The position numbers were made by a program, and so were the translations under genes. Of a stretch of 64,000 nucleotides of DNA, positions 35,945 to 44,785 are shown piece by piece; the stretch's first letter is position 1, and each line of letters opens with the position of its first letter. A model generated the notes under the pieces. The model searched no databases and had not been told where the DNA came from. It saw only the letters and a program-made list of their open reading frames with translations. Source of the stretch: Rhodocyclales bacterium (GTDB lineage: Bacteria; Pseudomonadota; Gammaproteobacteria; Burkholderiales; Rhodocyclaceae); NCBI GenBank assembly GCA_016183655.1, contig JACPEH010000020.1:62001-126000 (forward strand). The letters run 5' to 3'.

Positions 35945-36726
35945 GCCGGCTGTGCTTCCGCAGCCGCCGCCTTGCGCTTGCGGCAGCCGCGGCGCAGCTC
36001 GCCGCGCGCGCGCTTCGGGTTCTGCACCAGCATCAGCGACAGGTAGTTCACCGCCTCGCCCTTCAGCGCGGCGACGTCGCGGACGACGCGCTCGCCCGGC
36101 GCGCCGACCTTCTCGACGAAGCAGCTGGTGGCGAGCAGGTCGCGGCGTTCGAGCAGGTCGACGACCTCGTCGACCAGCGGTTTGACCTTCATCAGCACCA
36201 GCGTGTCGAACTCGTCGAGCAGGTGGTCGATGACCTCGACGCCGTAGGCGGCGGGAACCACCGCCAGCGTCTCGTCCTCCTCGGCCAGCGTCGTGCCGGT
36301 CGCCGCGGCGGCGGCGGCGAACGACGAGACGCCGGGGATCGTTTCGACCTCGACCGTCGGCGCCAGCTCGCGCACGACGCGGGCAAGGTGGCCGAAGGTG
36401 GCGAAGGTCGAGGCGTCGCCCTCGACGAGGAAGACCAGGTCGCGCCCTTCTTCAAGTAGCTCGACGGTGCGTGCCGCGGCGCGCGCCCAGGCCTTGGCGA
36501 GGATCTCGGCGTCGCGTGTCATCGGGAAGACCAGCGCCTCGGCGTCGGCCGGAACGGCGAGCCCGCCGCGCTCGACGATGGACAGCGCGTACGACGCTTC
36601 CTCGGCCTTCTTGACCGGATACAGCCAGCGCGCGCCGGACTGCAGCGCCGCCCAGGCGCGGCGGGTGATCAGGTCGGGGTCGCCGGGGCCGAGCGAGGCG
36701 CCGATCAGTTTTCCGTACTTCTTCAT
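35941..36726 (-). CDS. cobI: Precorrin-2 / cobalt-precorrin-2 C20-methyltransferase (CobI/CbiL)
   Basis: This 261-residue tetrapyrrole methylase has LIGASLGPGDPDLITRRAWAAL, LVFLVEGDASTFATFGHLA, VETIPGVSSFAAAAAATGTTLAEEDE and LVLMKVKP. The start MKKYGKLIG has a GGAAG-type ribosome site; ten more upstream codons are open but reach into cobL. The C-terminus adds a Lys/Arg/Ala-rich tail of about 20 residues. With CbiX present, the substrate is likely the cobalt form. Confidence 0.93.
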   Translation of the reverse strand: MKKYGKLIGASLGPGDPDLITRRAWAALQSGARWLYPVKKAEEASYALSIVERGGLAVPADAEALVFPMTRDAEILAKAWARAAARTVELLEEGRDLVFLVEGDASTFATFGHLARVVRELAPTVEVETIPGVSSFAAAAAATGTTLAEEDETLAVVPAAYGVEVIDHLLDEFDTLVLMKVKPLVDEVVDLLERRDLLATSCFVEKVGAPGERVVRDVAALKGEAVNYLSLMLVQNPKRARGELRRGCRKRKAAAAEAQPA

Positions 36727-38036
36727 GCTTCTTCCTTCTTTGCGGTAATGATCCACACCGGGTTCTGTGCCGCCATCCGGTGCATGTCGAGAATCGGCTG
36801 GCTGCGGCTGGCTTGCAGTTGCACCACGTCCCAGGTTGCGCCGCCGCTTGCGCCGAGCGCGGCGGTCGCCGTCGCCAGGTTTTCGAGCGTGACGAAGTTC
36901 ATGACCAGCCGGCCGCCGGGGCGCAGGCGGGCGAGGACCCGCCGGATCAGTTCGGCCAGCTCGCCGCCCGAGCCGCCGATGAAGACGGCGTCAGGGTCGG
37001 GCCAGGCCTCCAGCCCGGCCGGCGCCTTGCCTTCGACCAGCGTGTAGTTGGTGGCGCGGAAACGCTCGGCGTTGGCACGCGCGTTGGCGGCGTCCGCGGC
37101 GTTCTTCTCGATCGCCCAGACGTGGCCCAACGGCGCCAGCCGCGCCGCTTCCAGCCCGACCGAGCCGGTTGCCGCGCCGATGTCCCAGACGATCGCGTCG
37201 GCCTTCAGCCTGAGCCTGGCGAGCGACAGCGCGCGCGCCTCTTGCTTGGTGATCAGGCCCTTCTCCGGCGCGCGCTGCACGTATTCGTCGTCGGCCAGAC
37301 CGAAGGTCGGCAGCGCGTCGTTGCCGCGGCGTTCGACGAGCACCACGCAGGGCTCGGGGAAGACCATCGCGGCGGCCTCGGCGACGGCCAGGTCGACGCG
37401 CACCGTCTCGTCCGGCAGGAGCAGGCGGCAGGCCACCGACAGCCGCGCGTCGTCGCCGTAGCCGGCGAGCAGCAGCGCGCGCGCCAGCCGCGCCGGGTCG
37501 TTGTCCGGGCTCATGAAGGCGAAGACGCGGCGGTTCAGCGCGATCGCACGCATCAGCGGATAGAGGCCGTGGGCCGGCGTCGCGCCGGCCTGCCATTCGC
37601 CGGCATCCTTGCTGTGGCAGGACGCGATCGCCACGTCCTGCCACGGCTTGCCGAAGCGGGCGAAGGCAATCTGCAGCGTCGACGGCGCCGGCAGCACGCG
37701 CACGCGCGCGGCGCCGAGCTTGCCGATCAGGTAGCCGGCGATGCCGTGGCAGAGCGGGTCGCCGGTGGCGAGTACGGCGGCGCCGCGGCCGGCGTCGAGC
37801 GCGGCGGCGATCCGGCCCGGCGCCGCGCTCAGCGCCCCGTCCATGTCGTGGAATTCTTTCGTTGCCGCCGCGGCGCCAAGGTGCGGGCGCACCAGTTCGA
37901 GCGTGCGGCCGACGCCGACCACCAGCCCGGCGCCGGCGAGCGCGGCGCGCGCGGCGTCGGCGAGGCCGCCCCAGCCGTCGTCGAGGATGCCGACGACGTG
38001 GCAGATCGGTTCAGCGGGCTTCATCTTCGTCAACAT
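36723..38036 (-). CDS. cobL: Precorrin-6Y C5,15-methyltransferase, decarboxylating (CbiE-CbiT fusion)
   Basis: This 437-residue protein fuses two enzymes: an N-terminal CbiE-type methylase (VLATGDPLCHGIAGYLIGKLG, LPAPSTLQIAFARFG) and a C-terminal CbiT-type Rossmann methyltransferase (IVWDIGAATGSVGLEAARLAP near residue 285, VFIGGSGGELAELI). It methylates C5 and C15 and removes the acetate carboxyl on ring C. The start could also be ATG at 38024; neither has a clear ribosome site, and both overlap the end of cbiD, suggesting coupling. Confidence 0.94.
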   Translation of the reverse strand: MLTKMKPAEPICHVVGILDDGWGGLADAARAALAGAGLVVGVGRTLELVRPHLGAAAATKEFHDMDGALSAAPGRIAAALDAGRGAAVLATGDPLCHGIAGYLIGKLGAARVRVLPAPSTLQIAFARFGKPWQDVAIASCHSKDAGEWQAGATPAHGLYPLMRAIALNRRVFAFMSPDNDPARLARALLLAGYGDDARLSVACRLLLPDETVRVDLAVAEAAAMVFPEPCVVLVERRGNDALPTFGLADDEYVQRAPEKGLITKQEARALSLARLRLKADAIVWDIGAATGSVGLEAARLAPLGHVWAIEKNAADAANARANAERFRATNYTLVEGKAPAGLEAWPDPDAVFIGGSGGELAELIRRVLARLRPGGRLVMNFVTLENLATATAALGASGGATWDVVQLQASRSQPILDMHRMAAQNPVWIITAKKEEA

Positions 38037-39156
38037 GGCAAATGAACTGTCCTTCGAAATCGCAGACCCGCACGTCGAGGCGGTAGTCGCCGGGATGGCG
38101 CGCCTTCAGGCTGACGATCGCCTTGATCGCCAGCGCGCGGTGGAAGCCCTCGGAGAGGCCCAGTGCGGCGAGGCGCTCGGCGGCGAAGCGCGCCGTCTCG
38201 GCGGCGCGGATTTCGGCGACCAGGTCGTCCGGCGCGCCGACCGCGACCGCCGCCTCGGCGAGGATGTCGCGGTCGATCTCGGCCTTCCAGGCATGCGTCA
38301 CCGCCAGCCCCTGGCACATCTTGGTCAGCTTACCGACCATCGCGCCGACGTGGATGCGCGTCATGCCGCGCTTGACGGCGGTCTGGAAGGCGGCCTTGAC
38401 GAAATCGCCCATCTGCACGAAGCAGGCCTCGTCGAGCCCCGGCAGCTGGCGCATGGCGAATTTCTCGGTGCGCCCGCCGGTGGTGAACACGACGCTCCGC
38501 TGCCCCTGCGTCGCGGCGACGTCGATCGCCTGCACGACGCTGGCGCGGAAGGCGGCGGTCGAGTACGGGCGGACGATGCCGGTGGTGCCGAGGATCGAGA
38601 TGCCGCCGACGATGCCGAGCCGCGCGTTCAAGGTCTTCTTCGCCATCTCCTCGCCGCCGGGCACCGAGATCGTCACTTCCAGCCCGTCGTGGTCGAGCAG
38701 CTCGGCGGCGGCGGCGGCGACGTTGTCGCGGATGTTGCGGCGCGGCACCGGGTTGATCGCCGGCCCGCCGACTTCGAGGCCGAGCCCTTCCTTGGTCACC
38801 GTGCCGACGCCGGGGCCGCCCTTGAGCACGATCTCGCCGGCGCGGTGCGGCAGGACGCGCACGTCGGCGGTCAGGTGCGCGCCGTGCGTGGCGTCCGGGT
38901 CGTCGCCGGCGTCCTTGACGATGACCGCGTGCGCGATGCGCTGCGGCCCGTCGCCCTCGACGCGGCCGTCGGCGACGGCGAAGCTGACCTCGTTGCCGTT
39001 CGGCAGGCGGCAACGGACGCTCGCCGGCACCGCGTCGGCGAGCAGCCCGAGCGCCGCCGCCCGCGCCGCCGCCGCCGAGCAGGCGCCGGTCGTGAAGCCG
39101 GTGCGGTTGCCGCGCGCGCGCCGGCCGTCGCCTTTGCGGACCTTGGTTTCGCTCAT
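38011..39156 (-). CDS. cbiD: Cobalt-precorrin-5B C1-methyltransferase
   Basis: This 381-residue protein has the CbiD signatures TGFTTGACSAAAARAAALGL, GEIVLKGGPGVGTVTKEGLGLEVGGPAINP split by short loops, and LGTTGIVRPYSTAAFRASV. It methylates C1 in the anaerobic (cobalt-early) route, which marks this operon as anaerobic-type. It follows a repeat of CGCAGAGG units that separates it from cbiC. Confidence 0.95.
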   Translation of the reverse strand: MSETKVRKGDGRRARGNRTGFTTGACSAAAARAAALGLLADAVPASVRCRLPNGNEVSFAVADGRVEGDGPQRIAHAVIVKDAGDDPDATHGAHLTADVRVLPHRAGEIVLKGGPGVGTVTKEGLGLEVGGPAINPVPRRNIRDNVAAAAAELLDHDGLEVTISVPGGEEMAKKTLNARLGIVGGISILGTTGIVRPYSTAAFRASVVQAIDVAATQGQRSVVFTTGGRTEKFAMRQLPGLDEACFVQMGDFVKAAFQTAVKRGMTRIHVGAMVGKLTKMCQGLAVTHAWKAEIDRDILAEAAVAVGAPDDLVAEIRAAETARFAAERLAALGLSEGFHRALAIKAIVSLKARHPGDYRLDVRVCDFEGQFICHVDEDEAR

Positions 39157-39175
39157 CCTAAGGGACTCGATTCAA

Positions 39176-39290
39176 ACCGCTTTCGACGCAGAGGGCGCAG
39201 AGGCGCGGAGCACGCAGAGGTAATGCAGGCATTCATCATCTCCTCTGCGTTCTCGGTTTTCCTCTGCGGCCTCTGCGTTCATTGCGGTTT
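39176..39290. repeat. CGCAGAGG-type inverted repeat between cbiC and cbiD
   Basis: Repeated CGCAGAGG units (GACGCAGAGGGCGCAGAGG, then ACGCAGAGG) on the left are answered by CCTCTGCG units (CCTCTGCGTTC, CCTCTGCGGCCTCTGCGTTC) on the right, closed by AACCGC and GCGGTT. This interspersed repeat type is seen in many proteobacterial intergenic regions. It fills almost the whole 143-nt gap between two operon genes. Confidence 0.75.
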
Positions 39291-39299
39291 TCATGGGGT

Positions 39300-39977
39300 T
39301 CATGCCGCCAGTTTCTTCTGCTCGGCCTCGGCCAGCGACAAGAGCGCGTGCAGCGCGGCGACGACCAGCGTCGAGCCGCCCTTGCGGCCGCGGATGGCGA
39401 TCCACGGCACTTCGCTCACGGTCATCAGCAGGTCCTTCGATTCGGCCGCCGAGACGAAGCCGACCGGCATGCCGATGACCAGTGCCGGGCGCACGCCTTC
39501 CTCGCGGATCAGGCGCACCAGTTCGATCAGCGCGGTCGGCGCGTTGCCGATGCCGACGATCGCGCCATCGAGCTTGCCCAGCCGGTGCGCCTTCCGCATC
39601 GCCTGCACGGCGCGCGTGGTGTCCTCGGCGCGCGCCGCCTCGATGACGTCGGCGTCGGAAATGTAGTGGTGCGTGGACAGGCCGAAGTGCTGCAAGCGCG
39701 GCTGCGACAGGCCGACGCAGATCATCTCGACGTCGACGACGATCGCCGCGCCGCCCTGCAGCACGGCGAGGAAGCCGGCGCGCATCGCCTCCGGGTGGAA
39801 GACGGTCAGGCCGTTGAACTCGAAGTCGGCGTTGGCGTGGATCATGCGCCGCACCAGCGGCCACTGCTCGGCGGTGTAGGCGTGCGGACCGGCCTCGGCG
39901 TCGATGATGGCGAACGAGTCGTGCTCGATGGCGCGGCCGGCGGCGGTCAGTTGCTCGGTGACGGTGTTGGTGGTCAT
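39300..39977 (-). CDS. cbiC: Precorrin-8X methylmutase (CobH/CbiC)
   Basis: This 225-residue protein has MIHANADFEFNGLTVFHPEA, IVVDVEMICVGLSQ, IVGIGNAPTALIELVRLI and PALVIGMPVGFVSAAESKDLL, all CbiC/CobH features. It moves the C11 methyl to C12 to yield (cobalt-)hydrogenobyrinate. It has GGGAGAG upstream and follows cbiX by 15 nt. Confidence 0.94.
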   Translation of the reverse strand: MTTNTVTEQLTAAGRAIEHDSFAIIDAEAGPHAYTAEQWPLVRRMIHANADFEFNGLTVFHPEAMRAGFLAVLQGGAAIVVDVEMICVGLSQPRLQHFGLSTHHYISDADVIEAARAEDTTRAVQAMRKAHRLGKLDGAIVGIGNAPTALIELVRLIREEGVRPALVIGMPVGFVSAAESKDLLMTVSEVPWIAIRGRKGGSTLVVAALHALLSLAEAEQKKLAA

Positions 39978-39992
39978 GGTCTCTCCCGTAAG

Positions 39993-40928
39993 TCAGGCGT
40001 GCTGGTGCGAACAGCGGTGATGGTGAGGGTGGTCGTCGGCGTGGCCGTGGCCGCAGCCGCCCGTCGCGGTATGGCTGTGGTCGTGCAGATGCTCCCCTTC
40101 GGCCTCCTCGCGGTATTTGCAGCCGTCGCATTCGAGCATGCGGCCTTCGGGCCGCATTTCTCCCGTTTCGTCGCCACCGGCGCGCGCGTCGAGCAGGTCG
40201 AAGACGCCCTTGTCGAAGCCGAAGTGCGTGCCGAGCGCGAAGGCAAGCTGCGGATACTGCCGCTGCAGGCGCTCGACCTGGGCCTTGATGCGCTCGATCA
40301 GCACGCCGGTGAACAGATAGACCGGCACGATGCAGAGCTGCGTCATGCCGAGCTTCGCCTGCCGCTGCACGACGGTCTCCAGCCGCGGCCAGGCGACGCC
40401 GGTGAAGGCCAGGTCGACCAGCTCGTGGTCGTTGGCCTCGAACAGCCAGCGCGCCATCTTCGCCAGTTCGCCGTTGGCGCCGGCGTCCGACGAGCCGCGG
40501 CCGAGCAGCACGACGCCGGTGCTCCGCGGATCGGGCATGTCGAGCTGACGCATCAGCCGGTCGAGCTGTCCCTGCAGCACGGCGAAGATCTCGCGGCCCA
40601 TGCCGAGGTGGCGGGTCACGGCAAAATCGACGCCGGGGTGGCGCGCGCGGGCGCGCTCGATCGCCGCCGGCAGCTCCATCTTGACGTGGCCGGCGGCATT
40701 CAGGATGAACGGGATCACGCGCACGCGGCGCCCGTCGACCATCGCCCCGGCCGCCGCGCGGTCGAGCCCGGCGTCGAGCAGCACCTCGGCATGCTCGATG
40801 AAGCACACCTCGATGCGCCGGCCGGGGTGGCGCTCGCGCCATTGCGCGGCGAAGGCCAGCGTTTCCTTGTTGCCGTCGAGGTTGCGCGAGCCGTGGCCGA
40901 CGAGCAGGATCGTTGCGTCGTTATTCAT
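39993..40928 (-). CDS. cbiX: Sirohydrochlorin cobaltochelatase, long CbiX with His-rich tail
   Basis: This 311-residue protein has two chelatase half-domains (ILLVGHGSRNLDGNKETLAF with active-site His, and VVLLGRGSSDAGANGELAKMA), the long two-lobed CbiX form. Its C-terminus has MLECDGCKYREE, resembling the MxCxxC iron-sulfur site of long CbiX proteins, then a tail rich in His for metal storage. It inserts cobalt at the start of the anaerobic pathway. The start overlaps cobM by 4 nt; the frame stays open far upstream, but that is the shadow of cobM. Confidence 0.92.
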   Translation of the reverse strand: MNNDATILLVGHGSRNLDGNKETLAFAAQWRERHPGRRIEVCFIEHAEVLLDAGLDRAAAGAMVDGRRVRVIPFILNAAGHVKMELPAAIERARARHPGVDFAVTRHLGMGREIFAVLQGQLDRLMRQLDMPDPRSTGVVLLGRGSSDAGANGELAKMARWLFEANDHELVDLAFTGVAWPRLETVVQRQAKLGMTQLCIVPVYLFTGVLIERIKAQVERLQRQYPQLAFALGTHFGFDKGVFDLLDARAGGDETGEMRPEGRMLECDGCKYREEAEGEHLHDHSHTATGGCGHGHADDHPHHHRCSHQHA

Positions 40929-41722
40929 TTGGTATTTTCCGTGGTGACGCTCGCCTTGCGGAAGCGGTGCGAGAAAGTCGGGTCGTAGAGTTTCGAGCGC
41001 GCCAGGTCGGTCCAGTCGGCGGCGCCCAGCGTCGGGCTGGCGACGATCATCGCCTGGCTGGCGATCTTTTCGGCCTGGCACTTGCGCTTGATGTCGGCCA
41101 GCGTGCCGCGCACGATCTTCTCCTCGCCCGGCCACGAGGCTTTCTGCACCACCAGCATCGGCGCGTCCTCGGCCCAGCCGGCGGCGATGAGCGCCTCCTG
41201 CACCTTGTGCAGGAGCGTGATCGACAGATAAATGCACAGCGTCGTCTTGTGCGCGGCCAGCGCTTCGAGATCCTCGCCCGGCGGCATCGGCGTGCGCCCG
41301 GCGACGCGGGTCAGGATCACCGTCTGCGTCACCTCGGGCAGCGTCAGCGTCTCGCCGGCCGCGGCCATCGACGCCATCGCCGACGAGACGCCGGGCACCA
41401 CCGCCCAGGCGATGCCGGCGGCGGAGAGCGGCCGCGTCATCTCGATCAGCGCGCCGTAGAGGCCGGGGTCGCCGGTCTGCAGGCGGACCACCGTCCCGTG
41501 GCGGCGGGCGGCGTCGATCAGCCAGTCCGTCATCTCGTCGAGCGTCATCTCCTTCGAGTCGCGGATCTCGCAGCCCTCGGGCGTGAACAGCGTCGCCGCG
41601 CGGTCGACCAGCGAGCCGGCGAAGAGCACGGCGCCGGCGGCTTCGAGCAGCTTGCGGCCCTTGACGGTGATCAGCTCGGGGTCGCCCGGGCCGGCGCCGA
41701 CGAACCAGACGGTGCCGGGCAT
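40925..41722 (-). CDS. cobM: Precorrin-4 / cobalt-precorrin-4 C11-methyltransferase (CobM/CbiF)
   Basis: This 265-residue tetrapyrrole methylase has VWFVGAGPGDPELITVKGRKLL, VVRLQTGDPGLYGALIEMTRPL, VVPGVSSAMASMAAAGETLTLPE and TVILTRVAGRTPMPPGE, typical of CobM/CbiF. Its ATG and the cbiO stop share one base (TGATG). Confidence 0.94.
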   Translation of the reverse strand: MPGTVWFVGAGPGDPELITVKGRKLLEAAGAVLFAGSLVDRAATLFTPEGCEIRDSKEMTLDEMTDWLIDAARRHGTVVRLQTGDPGLYGALIEMTRPLSAAGIAWAVVPGVSSAMASMAAAGETLTLPEVTQTVILTRVAGRTPMPPGEDLEALAAHKTTLCIYLSITLLHKVQEALIAAGWAEDAPMLVVQKASWPGEEKIVRGTLADIKRKCQAEKIASQAMIVASPTLGAADWTDLARSKLYDPTFSHRFRKASVTTENTK

Positions 41723-42621
41723 CAGGCGGCGCTCCGGCGGGCGGGCGAACGGGAGTCGTTGCGCATTGGGGTTTCCTCGCAGTCCTTGTTGTCGATGGCC
41801 GCCAGTGCGGCCAGCAATTGTTCGTGGCAGCGCGGTGCCGGCGCCTCCGCCAGCAGGCCGCGCGCGACCAGCGCCCGGTGCACTTCGACGACCGCCGGCA
41901 GCGGCTGGCCGGCAGTGGCGAGTGCCGCACCGTGCTGCGCCAGGCGTTCGGCGGCGAACGAGGCGATGCAGCGGCCGGCGGCCAGCAGGTGGATGTCGTC
42001 GGCCCAGCGGTAGGCGAGATCGACGTCGTGCGTCGACAGCACGACGGTCAGGCCGCGCGCCGACAGCGTCCCGAGCAGGCCGAGCAGGTCGGCCTGCATG
42101 GCCGCGTCGAGGCCGGCCGTCGGCTCGTCGAGCAGCAGCAGCTCGGGCTGCATGGCGAGCACGCCGGCGATGCAGACGCGCTTCTTCTGGCCGAAGCTCA
42201 AGTGGTGCACCGGCCGCTCGGCCTCGCCGTCCATGCCGACCGCCGCCAGCGCCGCGGCGACGCGCGCGCGCACCGTCGCGGCATCGAGGCCGAGGTTCAC
42301 CGGGCCGAACGAAACGTCCTCGACGACGCTCGCCGAGAACAGCTGGTCGTCGGGGTTCTGGAAGACCAGCCCGACGCGGCGGCGCAGCGCGGCGAGGCCG
42401 GCGCGGCGGTAGTCGAGCGGCGTGCCGTCGATGCGGACGACGCCGTCGCTCGGCCGCAGCAGCCCGTTCAGGTGCAGCAGCAGCGTCGTCTTGCCCGAAC
42501 CGTTGGCGCCGAGCAAGGCGTTGCGGCTGCCGCGGCGGATCGCCAACGAACAGCCGTTCAGCCCGGCCTGGCCGTCGGCATAGATGTGGCCGACGGCGGC
42601 CATTTCGATGAAATCGCTCAC
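41722..42621 (-). CDS. cbiO: Cobalt ECF transporter ATPase
   Basis: This 299-residue ABC ATPase has Walker A LGANGSGKTTL, the Q-loop VFQNPDDQLFS, signature LSFGQKKRVCIAG and Walker B LLLLDEPTAGLD. The GTG start overlaps the cbiQ stop as GTGA; an internal ATG at 42603 is the alternative. The last 60 residues are an extra tail ending in a basic segment. It powers the CbiMNQO cobalt importer. Confidence 0.92.
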   Translation of the reverse strand: MSDFIEMAAVGHIYADGQAGLNGCSLAIRRGSRNALLGANGSGKTTLLLHLNGLLRPSDGVVRIDGTPLDYRRAGLAALRRRVGLVFQNPDDQLFSASVVEDVSFGPVNLGLDAATVRARVAAALAAVGMDGEAERPVHHLSFGQKKRVCIAGVLAMQPELLLLDEPTAGLDAAMQADLLGLLGTLSARGLTVVLSTHDVDLAYRWADDIHLLAAGRCIASFAAERLAQHGAALATAGQPLPAVVEVHRALVARGLLAEAPAPRCHEQLLAALAAIDNKDCEETPMRNDSRSPARRSAA

Positions 42622-43364
42622 TGGAGGCCCCGCGCCGCAAAGGCGATCAGCGCGCCGCCGGCGACGACGGCGAGCGCGGTGTGCCGGCCGGCGTCGGCGA
42701 ACTCCGCCGGCAGCATGCGCAGCGGGCCGTCGCCGTTGCGCGCCAGAGCCGCGCGATGCAGTGCCAGCGCGCGCCGCCAGATCTGCACCGTCAAACTGGC
42801 GGCGAGCAGGCCGAGCGAGCGCAGGCTGCCGCGGACGGTGGCGTGGCCGAGGCGCGCCGCCTGCGCGGTCAGCGTGTCGCGCACCGCCGCCGAGAAGACG
42901 AACAGCATGCGGTAGCACAGCACCATCAGGTCGAGCAGCACTTCCGGCACGCGGCAGCTGCGCAACAGCGCGATCAGGTCGGGCGGCGGTGTCGTCAGCA
43001 CCAGCAGGAGCAGGGCGGCGAGCGCGGCGAGCGCGCGGGTGGCGACGGTGGCGATGCGCGGCAGGGCCTGCGGCGCCCACTGCCAGGCGAGGCCGCCGTC
43101 GGCGTCGGCAGCGAGCGAGAAGAGCAGCGACAGGCAGGACAGCGCGAGGAAAGCGAGCGCCGGCGCGGCGACGCGCAGGTAGCGCCCGGGCGGCACGCCG
43201 GCCGCCAGGCAGGTGGCCAGCGCCAGCAGCAGCGCGACGCCGCCGGCCGCCAGCGGCGAGGCGGCGACGAAGGCGGCGACCAGCCCGGCCAGCGCGAAGC
43301 TGCCCTTGGCCACCGGGCTGACGCGACGCCAGCGGTTGGCGTAGGCCGACTGCTCAATCAGCAT
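42618..43364 (-). CDS. cbiQ: Cobalt ECF transporter transmembrane protein
   Basis: This 248-residue EcfT-type protein has five or six membrane segments and the two coupling motifs ending Ala-Arg-x-x (AAVRDTLTAQAARLGH and ALHRAALARNGDG). It couples the CbiMN substrate part to CbiO. It overlaps cbiN by 11 nt and cbiO by 4 nt. Confidence 0.92.
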   Translation of the reverse strand: MLIEQSAYANRWRRVSPVAKGSFALAGLVAAFVAASPLAAGGVALLLALATCLAAGVPPGRYLRVAAPALAFLALSCLSLLFSLAADADGGLAWQWAPQALPRIATVATRALAALAALLLLVLTTPPPDLIALLRSCRVPEVLLDLMVLCYRMLFVFSAAVRDTLTAQAARLGHATVRGSLRSLGLLAASLTVQIWRRALALHRAALARNGDGPLRMLPAEFADAGRHTALAVVAGGALIAFAARGLQ

Positions 43365-43710
43365 CGCCGCCCGCTTTCGCGTCGACGCCGCGCCCGGCGG
43401 CGTTGTTGGCCTCCGCCGCCTTGCGGTATCGGTCGCGGGTCACCGAGGCGCCGAGCCAGTAGCCGATCACGCCGGCGCCGATGGCCGCCTGCAGCGCGAA
43501 CAGCAGCGAGGCGATCTCGCTGCTCGCCGGTTGCAGCAGCGGCGCGAACCACGGCCGGTAGTCCGGCGCGATCTCGCCGATGGCCTGCTGCGCCTGGCCG
43601 TCGGCGCCGCCGAAGATGCCGTCGGCGCCGTCGGGCTTGGCCACCAGCCACAGCGGCAGCGCCGTCAGCAGCACCACGGCCGCCGCGACGAGCCAGTTGT
43701 AGCGCTTCAT
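43354..43710 (-). CDS. cbiN: Cobalt transport protein CbiN
   Basis: This 118-residue protein has two membrane helices flanking a periplasmic loop: [41 protein letters not shown] and [20 protein letters not shown]. CbiN assists CbiM in cobalt capture. It starts in a 4-nt overlap with cbiM. The frame stays open far upstream but starts before 43710 lie inside cbiM. Confidence 0.92.
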   Translation of the reverse strand: MKRYNWLVAAAVVLLTALPLWLVAKPDGADGIFGGADGQAQQAIGEIAPDYRPWFAPLLQPASSEIASLLFALQAAIGAGVIGYWLGASVTRDRYRKAAEANNAAGRGVDAKAGGDAD

Positions 43711-44384
43711 GCCCGCGCCCCGCGGCCGGCGAACAGCGGCATGTCCTGCAGTTCCTCGGCGTTGAAGCGCGCCAGCGCATTGACCACCAGCACCGTCAGC
43801 AGGCCCTCGCTGACGGCCAGCGGCAGCTGGGTGATGGCGAAGATGCCGGCGAACTTGGCCAGCGAGGCGGCGAAGCCGCCGGCCGGGTCGGGGAAGGCCC
43901 AGGCCAGTTGCAGCGAGGTCGTCAGATAGGTGGCGAGGTCGCCGAGACAGGCGGCGAGGAAGACCGCGCCGGCCAGCGGCAGGCCGATGCCGCGCGCCGC
44001 GCGGAACACGCCGGCGGCGACGAAGGGGCCGACGACGGCCATCGAGAACAGGTTGGCGCCGAGCGTCGTCAGCCCGCCGTGGGCCAGCAGCAGCGCCTGG
44101 AAGAGCAGCACGACGAGGCCGACCGGGACCATCGCCAGCGGCCCGAAGAGCAGCGCGCCGAGGCCGACGCCGGTCGGGTGCGAGCAGCTGCCGGTGACCG
44201 AGGGCAGCTTCAGCGCCGACAGCACGAACGAGAAGGCGGCGGCGACGCCGAGCAGCATGCGCCGCTCCGGCCGTTCGCGCAGGCCGCGGCGGAGCGAATG
44301 CACGCCCCAGGCGACGAAGGGCGCCGACGCCAGGCTCCAGCCGACGGCGTGGCCGAGCGGCAGAAAACCTTCCATGATGTGCAT
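43707..44384 (-). CDS. cbiM: Cobalt ECF transporter substrate-binding membrane protein
   Basis: This 225-residue protein starts [18 protein letters not shown], where Met1-His2 form part of the Co(II) site, with GGGAGG upstream. Six to seven membrane helices and [20 protein letters not shown] (metal-binding His) follow. It confers cobalt specificity. It is the first gene behind the minus-strand cobalamin riboswitch. Confidence 0.95.
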   Translation of the reverse strand: MHIMEGFLPLGHAVGWSLASAPFVAWGVHSLRRGLRERPERRMLLGVAAAFSFVLSALKLPSVTGSCSHPTGVGLGALLFGPLAMVPVGLVVLLFQALLLAHGGLTTLGANLFSMAVVGPFVAAGVFRAARGIGLPLAGAVFLAACLGDLATYLTTSLQLAWAFPDPAGGFAASLAKFAGIFAITQLPLAVSEGLLTVLVVNALARFNAEELQDMPLFAGRGARA

Positions 44385-44504
44385 GCGGACCTCCCTTCGG
44401 CGGACAGAGGGACACCATGCGCGAGGGGCGCGGTTCGACGGACGGACGGCGCGGGCCGAGTTCGACTGAAGCTTTCCCGTCACCCCGGGGAATAGTGTCG
44501 CGTT

Positions 44505-44712
44505 GATTCCAGGCCGGTCTTCTGGCTCGCCCTCGACCTCCTCCGGCCTGCCTTCCCACCCCTCGCGGGGCAGTGGCGTAGCGCCGGAATCGTCGGGCTT
44601 ACAGCAGCGGGGGCTGCGCCGGACTGACCGAGCCAAGCATCGGTTTCACCGGACTTCCCGTTTCACCCCGGCTGCAGACGCAGCACGGGGCACCTGATTC
44701 ACGGGCGGCAGG
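44505..44712 (-). promoter_or_regulatory. Cobalamin riboswitch upstream of cbiM
   Basis: On the minus strand the order is GGGGTGAAACGGGAAGTCCGG, GCGCAGCCCCCGCTGCTGTAA, then the B12 box GCGAGCCAGAAGACCGGCC (44512-44530). The aptamer ends about 120 nt before cbiM. It should shut down cobalt import and corrin synthesis when adenosylcobalamin is plentiful. The 400-nt gap between cbiM and msrB is otherwise empty. Confidence 0.94.
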
Positions 44713-44785
44713 ATACATGCCAAGGGAATTCGATGCAAGCGCCGCAATTATTTCATCGGCAATGTCGGGAGGCGCGCTGCGCGGC

